Source: Lentimicrobiaceae bacterium (GTDB lineage Bacteria; Bacteroidota; Bacteroidia; Bacteroidales; WCHB1-69). Taken from it: DNA of 9,242 nucleotides. The notes beneath the pieces were generated by a model. The model saw nothing but the letters and a program-made list of their open reading frames with translations, was not told the origin of the DNA and ran no database searches. Where the stretch lies: contig WQWP01000085.1 in the NCBI GenBank assembly GCA_009787485.1, positions 1 through 9,242 of the forward strand, in the 5' to 3' direction. The translations under genes were made by a program, and so were the position numbers. This document shows positions 1 to 7,700 of the stretch, one piece after another (position 1 is the first letter of the stretch; each line of letters starts with the position of its first letter).

Positions 1-1187
1 AGATCGTTTGCCGTAATAAACTCCGTAACTTTCAGTTTCTTTTGATCTTGCAATTCCTGCATTTCGCTCTCGTGCATATCCGATTGGAATTGCGCACGTT
101 TTTCTCTTTTTCGTTTCGATGTTTTCGATTTGCCAAGCGGCTCCAGGCGCTGCATGGTCTCCTTTATTTGGCGTTGAATGTCCTCATCGGATATTTCTAC
201 TTTCGCTACAACTTGTTTTTGTTTATCTTCTGATTTCCCTGCATGATGTTTGATGCGTTTGCGTTTACGCTTTTTATCAGCATGAGTTTTATCTTTTTCT
301 TGTGCTTGCGCCGGAGTTTCTTTTTTAGGTTGCTCTTTTTTTGCAAAAGATTCTAAATTTATTTTTCCCAACACCACAGGGGCATCCATTTTGGTATATT
401 TCGTTTGGATGTGTTCAACTGCAGGTTTTTGTTCTACTACTAAGGGTTGTATTGAGGTAGCGCTCGTATTTTCCTCTTTTTTAATGCTTTTTATTTCTTT
501 ATGTTTTTCCGGAGCTTTTTCTTTTCTTTTGTCTTGAGAAGCTTTACCCTGTTTTTGATTTTTTTTGCCTTTCTCTTTTTTTGATTTTTTTTCTTCAAAA
601 ACAGACAAATCAATAGTGCCTTTCACTACGATATTTTTTGAAAGATCTGCAACTACAGTTTCAATATGTTCCGGTTTAGGAACTGCTTTTTCTTCGGGCG
701 AAACAGATGCAACCTTTGTTTTTTCAATAACAGGCTCAACTTTTTTGGGAGGTGTATCTTTTTTGGCTGCTTTATCGGGTTCCAACTCAATTTTTCCGAT
801 TACTTTCGGTGTTGGAATAGTTGTTTTAATTTGTTCTACCGGTTTTTCTTCTAATGGAGTGGGGGCGCTAACGGGTTGTGTCGAAGAGACGTTGCGCGCA
901 ACATCTCTACCATGTTCATGATTTTCTACGGGATGTTTAATTTCTTCATGCTCTGCTTTCGACTTTGAGAAAGCGCCGATATCTAATTTTTCGGCACATT
1001 CTTTTACCTTTTTATCACCCAAAAATTCTTTTAAAAGAATCTCACAAATGTCCGAAGTAATTTTAGTGTTTATATTGTCAATGATATCAATATTATGCTT
1101 TTTTAGTAAAGATACGATTGACGATGTCGCCACGTTAAATTCTCTGGCGGCTTGCCCTAATCGTGTTAATTTCTTTTCGTCAGACAT
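1..1187 (-). CDS. infB: Translation initiation factor IF-2, N-terminal 395 residues (partial, runs off the window start)
   Basis: IF-2 is the cytoplasmic GTPase that places initiator fMet-tRNA on the 30S subunit and promotes subunit joining. Only the N-terminal extension is in the window. Residues 1-60 form an IF2_N-type helical domain (begins MSDEKKLTRLGQAAREFNVA). A long Lys/Glu/Pro-rich, low-complexity linker follows, containing three copies of a VxGKIxL-centred module (residues 115-149, 170-205, 254-290). Residues 330-348 (VEISDEDIQRQIKETMQRL) and 384-395 (KLKVTEFITAND) match the lead-in to the second IF2_N domain of Bacteroidetes IF-2. The GTPase G-domain lies beyond the window, so function is inferred from the N-terminus and the nusA context. 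The ATG at 1187-1185 fits the family N-terminus; there is no Shine-Dalgarno, as is usual in this phylum. It follows nusA after 140 bp and is probably cotranscribed with it. Confidence 0.93.
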   Translation of the reverse strand, partial: MSDEKKLTRLGQAAREFNVATSSIVSLLKKHNIDIIDNINTKITSDICEILLKEFLGDKKVKECAEKLDIGAFSKSKAEHEEIKHPVENHEHGRDVARNVSSTQPVSAPTPLEEKPVEQIKTTIPTPKVIGKIELEPDKAAKKDTPPKKVEPVIEKTKVASVSPEEKAVPKPEHIETVVADLSKNIVVKGTIDLSVFEEKKSKKEKGKKNQKQGKASQDKRKEKAPEKHKEIKSIKKEENTSATSIQPLVVEQKPAVEHIQTKYTKMDAPVVLGKINLESFAKKEQPKKETPAQAQEKDKTHADKKRKRKRIKHHAGKSEDKQKQVVAKVEISDEDIQRQIKETMQRLEPLGKSKTSKRKREKRAQFQSDMHESEMQELQDQKKLKVTEFITAND

Positions 1188-1202
1188 ATTGTATATTTGT
1201 TT

Positions 1203-1262
1203 GTTTAAGAATTTAAGATTTAAAGATTTAAAAATTTAAAGATTTAATGGTTTAATGTTTAG
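1203..1262. repeat. AT-rich phased array of RTTTAR units, 7-8-nt period
   Basis: On the plus strand, eight copies of [A/G]TTTA[A/G] start at 1203, 1211, 1218, 1226, 1234, 1242, 1250 and 1257, so the spacing is always 7 or 8 nt. The array lies just upstream of the infB start, within the nusA-infB spacer. AAATTTAAA-type cores are self-complementary, so weak secondary structure in the transcript is possible. It looks like a simple tandem array that grew by slippage. No protein-binding role can be read from it. Confidence 0.7.
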
Positions 1263-1282
1263 TCTTTTTGTAATAACTTATA

Positions 1283-1320
1283 TTTTTGAATTTTGAATTT
1301 TAAATTTTTAAATTTTTAAA
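1283..1320. repeat. Second AT-rich array of TTTT(T)[G/A]AA units, 7-8-nt period
   Basis: Five consecutive units on the plus strand are TTTTTGAA (1283-1290), TTTTGAA (1291-1297), TTTTAAA (1298-1304), TTTTTAAA (1305-1312) and TTTTTAAA (1313-1320). The array ends 8 nt before the nusA stop codon (1330-1328). It differs in unit sequence from the array at 1203-1262 but has the same 7-8-nt period. Together they make up most of the 140-bp nusA-infB spacer. Confidence 0.7.
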
Positions 1321-1327
1321 TCGGTCT

Positions 1328-2572
1328 CTATTCCAAATCCAATTCCTTCTTAATCGAAGCAATCACATCATCCACAGTCTCTTCTTCGAGGTCGGTGCGT
1401 TGGATTAATTCTTCGCGGCTTAATTTGAGCACACTGGTCGCCGTGTCGCAGCCAATAGCTTTGAACGCGTCTATTACCCATTGGTCAAATTCATCGGTAA
1501 ATTCTTCCAAATCAACGTCTTCTTCTTCTTTAATATCATCTCTGAATACGTCAATTTCGTAGCCGGCCAATTTGCTTGCTAATTTAATATTGTAACCTCC
1601 TTTTCCGATGGCTAATGAAACCTGGTCGGGTTTCATGTAAACATTTGCGTTTTTGTTTTCTTCATCAATTTCAATATAAGAGATTTTAGCGGGGCTGAGC
1701 GCTCTGGAAATAAGTAGTTGCGTGTTGTTTGTATAGTTGATCACGTCAATGCTTTCTTTGCGTAATTCGTGGAAGATGCTGTGGATGCGGCTGCCTTTTA
1801 CGCCCACGCAGGCGCCCACAGGGTCAATTCTGTCGTCGAAAGATTCTACCAATACTTTGGCGCGTTCGCCGGGGGCGCGCACTACATTTCTAATAGTGAT
1901 GAGCCCGTCATAGACTTCCGGAATTTCTGTCTCCATCAATCTTTCCAAAAATATCGGCGAAGTTCTTGAGATGATAATTTGCGGAGAAGACCCTTTAATA
2001 TCCACGCGATGCACTATGGCGGTGAGTGCATCTCCTTTTTTGTATTTATCCGCCGGAATTTGCTCGCCTTTAGGGAGGATGAGTTCTACGCCGTCTTCAT
2101 CCATGACTAAAATTTCTTTTTTCCATACCTGGCTTACCTCACCGGTAACTAATTCTCCAATCCGGTGTTCATATTTTTTATAGATGAGGTCTTTTTCATA
2201 TTCCATAATTTTGGTAATCAGGTTTTGGCGCAGCGCTTGAATTTCGCGGCGTGCAAAATCGGAGAAACGCACGTTTTCCATTACTTCTTCACCTATTTCA
2301 AAATCCGGCTCAATTTTAATGGCTTCAGAGAGGGCAATTTGAGTAAACTCATTTTTCACACAGCCATCCTCCACAATTTCTCTGTAGCGTTGAATTTCCA
2401 TTTCACCACGATCCACATTTACGATGACTTCAAAGTTGGCATCTGCTCCATATTTTTTGGTAAGCGCCGAGCGGAAAATATCTTCCAATATCCGCATCAG
2501 CGATTCTCTTTCAATATTTTTAAAATCTTTAAACTCGGCTAAGGTTTCCAATAAGTTTAAACTCTCTTCCAT
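1328..2572 (-). CDS. nusA: Transcription termination/antitermination factor NusA
   Basis: NusA binds RNA polymerase and nascent RNA and modulates pausing, intrinsic termination and antitermination. The 414-residue product has an N-terminal RNAP-binding domain (about 1-125), an S1 domain (about 139-194, beginning GELVTGEVSQVW), KH1 (GVKGSRI at 257-263) and KH2 (GKGGYNI at 323-329). An acidic stretch (about 348-360) and a C-terminal helical domain (about 361-414) follow. The length is normal for Bacteroidetes NusA. I chose the ATG at 2572-2570 (MEESLNLLETLAEFKDFKN), which fits the family N-terminus. An in-frame TTG at 2608 would add 12 residues of no recognisable character and lies closer to a hairpin/T-run. 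infB follows, the usual partner; rimP, usually just upstream, is absent here. A hairpin plus T-run ends 38 nt before the ATG, a possible attenuator. Confidence 0.95.
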   Translation of the reverse strand: MEESLNLLETLAEFKDFKNIERESLMRILEDIFRSALTKKYGADANFEVIVNVDRGEMEIQRYREIVEDGCVKNEFTQIALSEAIKIEPDFEIGEEVMENVRFSDFARREIQALRQNLITKIMEYEKDLIYKKYEHRIGELVTGEVSQVWKKEILVMDEDGVELILPKGEQIPADKYKKGDALTAIVHRVDIKGSSPQIIISRTSPIFLERLMETEIPEVYDGLITIRNVVRAPGERAKVLVESFDDRIDPVGACVGVKGSRIHSIFHELRKESIDVINYTNNTQLLISRALSPAKISYIEIDEENKNANVYMKPDQVSLAIGKGGYNIKLASKLAGYEIDVFRDDIKEEEDVDLEEFTDEFDQWVIDAFKAIGCDTATSVLKLSREELIQRTDLEEETVDDVIASIKKELDLE

Positions 2573-2610
2573 GACGTTTTGTTTTGTTGCATTTATGTTT
2601 GTTATCAAAT

Positions 2611-2631
2611 AAAAAAAGGGCTTTCAACCCC
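2611..2631 (-). terminator. Hairpin plus T-run in the nusA leader (terminator or attenuator candidate)
   Basis: Read on the minus strand, GGGTT (2630-2626), loop GAA (2625-2623) and AGCCC (2622-2618) form a 5-bp stem with one G-U pair. An outer G-U pair can be added (2631 with 2617), using the first T of the seven-T run at 2617-2611. The run ends 38 nt upstream of the nusA ATG. The stem is short, so this is a weak terminator at best. Its position between the tRNA-Gln terminator and nusA suggests leader attenuation, which is an inference. Confidence 0.45.
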
Positions 2632-2648
2632 ACTTTTCGCTTTCTTCT

Positions 2649-2677
2649 AAAAAAAACTCCCACATAGTAGTGAGAGT
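2649..2677 (-). terminator. Intrinsic terminator downstream of tRNA-Gln
   Basis: On the minus strand, ACTCTCAC (2677-2670) pairs fully with GTGGGAGT (2663-2656), 8 bp with one G-U pair, around the loop TACTAT (2669-2664). A run of seven Ts follows at 2655-2649. The hairpin starts 9 nt after the tRNA-Gln 3' end, so it most likely ends the tRNA transcript. Any transcript continuing into nusA must read through it. Confidence 0.75.
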
Positions 2678-2686
2678 AGTGTAGAG

Positions 2687-2757
2687 TTGACCAACCTGGA
2701 TTCGAACCAAGACCGACAGAACCAAAACCTGGAGTGCTACCTTTACACCATTGGTCA
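2687..2757 (-). tRNA. trnQ: tRNA-Gln (anticodon UUG)
   Basis: This is a 71-nt cloverleaf on the minus strand. The acceptor stem TGACCAA/TTGGTCA is 7 bp, with the U1-A72 pair typical of tRNA-Gln. The D arm is GTGT-AAAGGTA-GCAC. The anticodon loop TTTTGGT (2727-2721) carries TTG at 2725-2723, which reads CAA and probably CAG. The variable loop has 4 nt, and the T arm is CTTGG-TTCGAAT-CCAGG. The discriminator is A at 2687 and CCA is not encoded. The outermost anticodon-stem pair (27-43) is a C-U mismatch, leaving a 4-bp stem with one G-U pair. The gene lies between cysS and nusA and has its own terminator. Confidence 0.95.
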
Positions 2758-2771
2758 CTTGCTCTTTTGAG

Positions 2772-2783
2772 GCGGCGAAAATA
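2772..2783 (-). promoter_or_regulatory. Putative promoter -7 element for tRNA-Gln
   Basis: The minus strand reads TATTTTCGCCGC, ending 14 nt before the mature tRNA 5' end. TATTTTCG differs at one position from the Bacteroidetes -7 consensus TAnnTTTG. The same 12 bases occur upstream of cysS (4515-4526). No TTG-type -33 element is evident at the expected distance, so the call rests on position and recurrence. Confidence 0.35.
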
Positions 2784-2829
2784 TATTTTTTTTTGATATA
2801 GGATTAGGGGTTGTTTTTTTTATTAAAGA

Positions 2830-2919
2830 GCGCTGCAAGCGCGATGTATATTCAGCCCATGGCAACGCCATGGGATAGGAAGCACGTTCCTCCAAAACAA
2901 TTTTGCGCCCTGAAAGGGC
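2830..2919. repeat. Cluster of five short palindromes, probable dispersed intergenic repeat
   Basis: Five successive perfect stem-loops on the plus strand: GCGCT-gca-AGCGC (2830-2842), CCCATGGC-aac-GCCATGGG (2856-2874), AGGAA-gcacg-TTCCT (2877-2891), CAAAA-caa-TTTTG (2893-2905) and GCCCT-gaa-AGGGC (2907-2919). Four of the five have 3-nt loops. Palindromes of the kind GCCCTGAAAGGGC next to a CCC..GGG hairpin are, from memory, a common dispersed intergenic element in Bacteroidetes. Lying between the cysS stop and the tRNA, the block could help end cysS transcription. It sits inside a spurious minus-strand reading frame (2755-2991) that I do not consider a gene. Confidence 0.6.
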
Positions 2920-2994
2920 AGCATATAAATATACCCATAAATGGCAGCTAGTATGATAATCTACTAAAAGACTCTCAAGATAGCTTCTCAATTA

Positions 2995-4470
2995 TTACAT
3001 CTCCCAAACTGCCCCTTCCTTAGTATCCTTAATCGTTATCCCCAACGCCGCCAAATGATTACGGATAGCATCGGCCGCCGCCCAGTTTTTATTGAGCTTT
3101 GCCTCTTGCCGCATTTCAACAATCATATTCATTAGCTCTTCAACTATTTCGCTATTTCCGGCGCAATTTCCTTCGGGAAGCAATCCTAAAATATCGAAAA
3201 AGAAAAGCCTGAAATTGGTTTTCAGCAGCTCAATATCTTCTTGGGTTAATGAAAGGAGATTCTCTTTTACACTATTAATGATGCGCACGGCATCGAAAAG
3301 TTCGGCGATGAGCTTTGGGGTGTTCAAGTCGTCGTTCATGGCATCATAGCAACGTTGTAACCAAGCAGTTATGTTTTCGTTCGATTTTTCTTTCGCCGGT
3401 AATTTATCTAATAATTTCTCGGCGGCGTACAGTTTTTGCGATCCTTTTTCGGCAGCAATAAGCGCTTCGTTGGAAAAATCAACTGTGCCACGATAATGCG
3501 CCTGCAAAATGAAATAGCGAATGGTCATCGGGGCGTAAGTACGCTCCAACGCCGGATGTTCACCGGTAAAGAATTGATTAAGTGTAATAAAATTGCCCAA
3601 CGCTTTGCCCATTTTCTGCCCGTTAATGGTAATCATGTTGTTGTGCATCCAATATTTTACCGACTCTTTGCCGTGCACCACAGTAGCTTGACACACTTCT
3701 GATTCATGGTGCGGAAAGAGTAAATCCATGCCACCGCCGTGAATATCGAAACGATTTCCTAAATATTTTGTACTCATTGCAGTACACTCAATATGCCAGC
3801 CAGGGAAGCCTTCACCCCAGGGCGAGCGCCACCGCATGATGTGCTCCGGCGCCGCTCTTTTCCAAAGCGCAAAATCGGCAGGATGCCGCTTTTCGTCTTG
3901 CCCATCCAGCGCACGCGTACTGGCAATCATCTCTTCCAATACTCTGCCCGAAAGTTTGCCGTAACCAAAATCTGTATGATATTTGGGCACATCAAAATAT
4001 ACCGAATCATTAGAAACGTACGCGTATCCTTTGTCTAAAATATTCAAAATCACTTCTATTTGCTCAATAATGTGCCCCGATGCACGCGGCTCAATGGAAG
4101 GGCGCAACACATGCAACCTATCCATGGCACGATGGTAGCTATCTATATAAAATTGCGCCACTTCCATCGGCTCAAGTTGCTCTAATCGTGCTTTTTTGGC
4201 AATCTTGTCCTCTCCTTCGTCGGCATCGTTTTCCAGATGCCCCACATCGGTAATATTGCGCACATAGCGCACTTTATACCCGATATGTGATAAATACCGG
4301 AACAAAACATCGAAGGTAATGGCGGGACGTGCGTGACCTAAATGCGGCTCTCCGTAAACCGTTGGACCGCAAACGTATAAGCCGACCCTGCCGGATACAA
4401 TAGGCTCAAAAACTTCTTTTTGCCTGGAAAGGGTGTTGTAAAGTTGAAAGGGTTGGGACATTACACTCAT
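2995..4470 (-). CDS. cysS: Cysteinyl-tRNA synthetase (class I)
   Basis: CysRS charges tRNA-Cys with cysteine using ATP, in the cytoplasm. The 491-residue product is full length for the Bacteroidetes form. The zinc site is complete: Cys34 (VCGPTVYG), Cys229 (WHIECTAM), His254 and Glu258 (PHHESEVC); the last three keep the spacing of E. coli Cys209/His234/Glu238. The HIGH motif is HLGH (43-46). The KMSKS motif reads KMGKA (286-290), with Ala where family members I remember have Ser. The C-terminal helical anticodon-binding region follows (about 340-491). The start is the ATG at 4470; a second in-frame ATG at 4461 (MSQPFQLYNTL) is equally plausible, and no Shine-Dalgarno decides between them. 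The gene is divergent from the protease gene and upstream of tRNA-Gln. It ends TAA at 2997-2995. Confidence 0.96.
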   Translation of the reverse strand: MSVMSQPFQLYNTLSRQKEVFEPIVSGRVGLYVCGPTVYGEPHLGHARPAITFDVLFRYLSHIGYKVRYVRNITDVGHLENDADEGEDKIAKKARLEQLEPMEVAQFYIDSYHRAMDRLHVLRPSIEPRASGHIIEQIEVILNILDKGYAYVSNDSVYFDVPKYHTDFGYGKLSGRVLEEMIASTRALDGQDEKRHPADFALWKRAAPEHIMRWRSPWGEGFPGWHIECTAMSTKYLGNRFDIHGGGMDLLFPHHESEVCQATVVHGKESVKYWMHNNMITINGQKMGKALGNFITLNQFFTGEHPALERTYAPMTIRYFILQAHYRGTVDFSNEALIAAEKGSQKLYAAEKLLDKLPAKEKSNENITAWLQRCYDAMNDDLNTPKLIAELFDAVRIINSVKENLLSLTQEDIELLKTNFRLFFFDILGLLPEGNCAGNSEIVEELMNMIVEMRQEAKLNKNWAAADAIRNHLAALGITIKDTKEGAVWEM

Positions 4471-4514
4471 AACTAATTGTTTAAATCATTATTCATAAAC
4501 AATGATAAATAACA

Positions 4515-4526
4515 GCGGCGAAAATA
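4515..4526 (-). promoter_or_regulatory. Putative promoter -7 element for cysS
   Basis: The minus strand reads TATTTTCGCCGC, identical to the 12-mer upstream of tRNA-Gln at 2772-2783. TATTTTCG is one mismatch from TAnnTTTG. It would give a leader of roughly 40 nt before the cysS ATG. No clear -33 TTG was found, so confidence is modest. Confidence 0.35.
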
Positions 4527-4652
4527 AAGTTTTTATCGAATTTAGTTAGTTTTTTTAATACTTTGGCGCAAACCGGTATAAAAAAAGCCGCATACCTGAA
4601 AGTTCTGCCACCCTGTTCAACCGTCGCCTGCCATGTTTTTAATGTCGTGATT

Positions 4653-4668
4653 GCAATGTCGGCATTGC
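4653..4668. repeat. Inverted repeat overlapping the putative -33 region of the protease promoter
   Basis: GCAATG (4653-4658), loop TCGG (4659-4662), CATTGC (4663-4668) is a perfect 6-bp palindrome arm pair. The right arm contains the TTG (4665-4667) proposed as the -33 element. It could be an operator half-site pair or chance. Confidence 0.3.
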
Positions 4669-4697
4669 TACGCGGAACAAATATTTGTATATTTTTG
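4665..4697 (+). promoter_or_regulatory. Putative Bacteroidetes-type promoter for the C25 protease gene
   Basis: TATTTTTG at 4690-4697 matches the Bacteroidetes -7 consensus TAnnTTTG exactly. TTG at 4665-4667, 22 nt upstream, can serve as the -33 element. Transcription would begin about 5-8 nt downstream, giving a leader of roughly 80 nt before the ATG at 4783. Confidence 0.45.
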
Positions 4698-4782
4698 CGG
4701 CGGTTGCTCGCATTGAAAATCCGATTTATTGCCTGCTTTTCAAAAAATGAATCACTATTTTTAACCTTAACTTAATAACATC

Positions 4783-7700
4783 ATGAAAAAACTCCCCCTT
4801 TTTATTCTATTATTTGTATTTACCACCGCTTTTATTATCAACCTTTTTTCCCAAACAATAACCTATTCTCATTTACGCAGCGGTACTGGCGTCTCAATTC
4901 ACTTAGAGTTAAAATCATACAACATTAACTCCTTAAACTACAAAGGCGAAGCCATGCACGAAATTATGCTATCCGGCATTTTCATTCCTAATGATGAAGG
5001 GCTGCCCAATCTGCCCAAAATAAGCAGATTGGTGGCAATTCCTCAAGGTGCAGAGGTCAGTATTTCTATTAAAAATATAGAAACTGAAACGCTTGAAAAT
5101 ATCAACATTGCACCGGCGCTGAGAATACAGGCAATTCCTGAAGAGCCTGTAATGGATTATGTAAAAAATCAAAAGATCTATACAACGAATGAGTTTTATC
5201 CGCAAAATCCTGTGGAAATCTCTGAAGTTACAAGTTTTAGAGGAGTGAACGCCGTTATGGTAGGCATTACTCCGTTTCAATTTAATCCCGTAACGAAAGA
5301 GTTAATTGTCATTAACAATATTGAGATTGAAATTGAATATGTTGGCGGCTCAACATTGTTTGCTGACCCGAAATATCGTTCGCCATGGTTTGACCCGATT
5401 CTAAAAAATGCTTTACTCAACCATGAAGTGCTTCCTGAAATGGAATATACCGGCAAAAGTCATAGAGATGGAGAAGGTTGTGAGTATTTGATAGTTATTC
5501 CTAACAGAGAAGATTTTGAACCTTATGCCGAACAAATCAAAGAGTTTAGAACCAAGCAAGGTATTTATACCAAAGTGATGCGGTTGGATGAAATGGGGGT
5601 TACCACTACCACCCAACTCAAATCATATTTTCATAATGCCTACAATACCTGGGCTATTCCGCCGGTGGCCGTCTTGCTCATGGGCGACCACAACACGAAT
5701 ATGAACCTTGGCATACCTGCCGAAGTCATTTACCATCCCTATAGCGGTACCTGTATAACTGATAATCAATACGCAGATGTAACCGGCGATTTTTTGCCTG
5801 AGATGGTTTTTAGTAGAATGGCTGCCGAAACAGAAGCCCAGATGGCGGTGTTGGTCAGCAAGTTCATAGAATATGAAACACAACCATGTATGGAGCCGGG
5901 CTATTATCAAAATCCGATTACTGCGCTGGGTTTTCAAACAGAGCGCTGGTTTCAGATATGTTCGGAAGCGGTAGGTGGCTATTGGCGTAAGCAGGAAAAA
6001 ACTCCTGTGAGAATCAATGAAATATATCAACCGCCTCAAAATACTTCTATTTGGTCATCAGCTCAAAATACATCTATGGTTACTAATTATTTTGGACCCA
6101 GCGGCGCCGGCTATATTCCTGCTTCTCCAAATGACTTAGGCAATTGGTCGGGCGGTACGGCAATGCAAGTAGTTGCTGCTGTAAACAATGGCGCTTTTGC
6201 TTTGCAACACCGCGATCATGGCTTTGAAGACGGATGGGGAGAACCCGGTTTTCGGTCTTCTCATATCAACTTGCTTACCAATGTGGGTAAAATGACATAC
6301 GTGTTCACCATTAACTGTTCGACAGGGAAATTTAATAATAATACACCATGCTTTGGAGAACGCTTTCATAGATATACGTATCAAGAACAAAATGCTGGCT
6401 GTGTAGGATTTTTAGGTCCCACAGAAGTATCTTACTCTTTTGTAAACGATGTTTTTACATGGGGAATGTATGATTTGTTCGATCCCAACTTTTTGCCTAC
6501 TTACGGGCATCAGGGCCCTCATGCGGCTGCATATTCTGGAAATTGGATGCCTGCTTTTGGCAATGTTGCCGGAAAATATTTTCTACATCAAAGTAATTGG
6601 GTTTACTCTCCTGATATTAAAATACTTACGAATCAAATGTTTACTGCACATTCGGATGTGTTTTTAAGGCTTTTTACAGAGGTTCCTCAAGCGCTTATTG
6701 TTGACCATGCGGAGATATATTTAACAAGTCATTCAAATTTTTACATCAAAGCTAACGAGGGTGCACTAATAGCGCTTACGGCACTCATAGACGGTAAACT
6801 TGAAATTCTTGCGGTGACTACCGCAACCGGCAAAATGCAAGCCATGACGATACCTGTCACATTAACACCCGGAACAGAAATAAATGTAGTTTGTACCGGA
6901 CAAAATTTTTTAAGATACGAAGGGGTTGCTCAGGTTATACAGCAAGAAGGCCCTTATATGGCTCTTGTTGATTACACCATTGTTAGTGAAGAACCATTAA
7001 CGTATCTCTCTGAAAACAGGGAGATTGAGTTTATATTGAAAAACACAGGAACCGACCCGACAGCGGCGCCGCTTACCATAACCGTTTCTTGTGATGATCC
7101 GCTGTTGACCATTCATAATGGAACCACACAAGTAGCAAATAGTATAGATGTTGCCGGAATAGTAAATGCTAACTTCAATATTACCATAGCTTATACTATT
7201 CCCGACCATAAAGTTTTTCCTATAATAATCACAGTAACAGATGATAACGCAACAACGTGGCAAAGCAAAATGTCATTGAAAGCCGATGCTCCCAAGTTTT
7301 TTCTTGAAAAAGTTTTGGTTAATAATGTTGAGGATGATAAATTGGAAGATGGCGCCATTGCTACGCTTACTGCTGTTGTTAGAAATGTTGGTCATGCAGA
7401 TGCATACGCAGTAACCGGCGCTATTGGCATTACCGGAGAATTTATTACGCTCATTTGTAATGAGTCAGGTTGCGCAGCGCAAGATTTGCCCGTTGGAGAA
7501 AGGATAAACTTAAACTTTACCATTGCTACCGATCCGGCTTTGCCTGCTAACCATGAAACAAATTTTGATCTTCTGCTCGCTGCGCAGTATGGGCTTTCAT
7601 TTTCACTTCCGTTTAAAGTGTCATCTTCCGATTATTGTATAACAGGTACGACAAATTGTTCCGGCTCTAAATTCGAATCTGTTCGGCTCATCAAAACTTC

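Larger units (their letters stand above)
4471..4782. other. Divergent intergenic region between cysS and the C25 protease gene
   Basis: This 312-bp region has no credible gene; a 70-codon plus-strand frame (4563-4775) has no ATG start and no family resemblance. It carries a promoter-like element toward cysS (4515-4526), one toward the protease gene (4665-4697) and an inverted repeat (4653-4668). The part nearest cysS is AT-rich. The stretch at about 4565-4680 is more GC-rich and unassigned; it could be leader or remnant sequence. Confidence 0.6.

Noticed and set aside
565..921. Plus-strand frame of 118 codons, rich in Phe and Ser
   Set aside because: It is antisense to the Lys/Glu-rich infB linker; Phe/Ser richness is what the complement of AAA/GAA codons gives.
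2573..2608. Longer nusA start at TTG 2608
   Set aside because: It adds 12 residues (MITNINATKQNV) not expected at the NusA N-terminus; the ATG at 2572 gives the normal family start and length.
2830..2919. CRISPR array
   Set aside because: The palindromes differ from one another in sequence and there are no identical repeats with unique spacers.
2755..2991. Minus-strand open frame of 78 codons between cysS and tRNA-Gln
   Set aside because: It runs through the palindrome cluster and into the first bases of the tRNA, has no family resemblance, and looks like the translation of a dispersed repeat.
4563..4775. Plus-strand open frame of 70 codons upstream of the protease gene
   Set aside because: It starts at TTG, overlaps the proposed promoter and palindrome, and shows no recognisable protein features.
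5623..6039. Minus-strand frame of 138 codons inside the protease gene
   Set aside because: It is antisense to the conserved C25 catalytic domain, with no recognisable motif.
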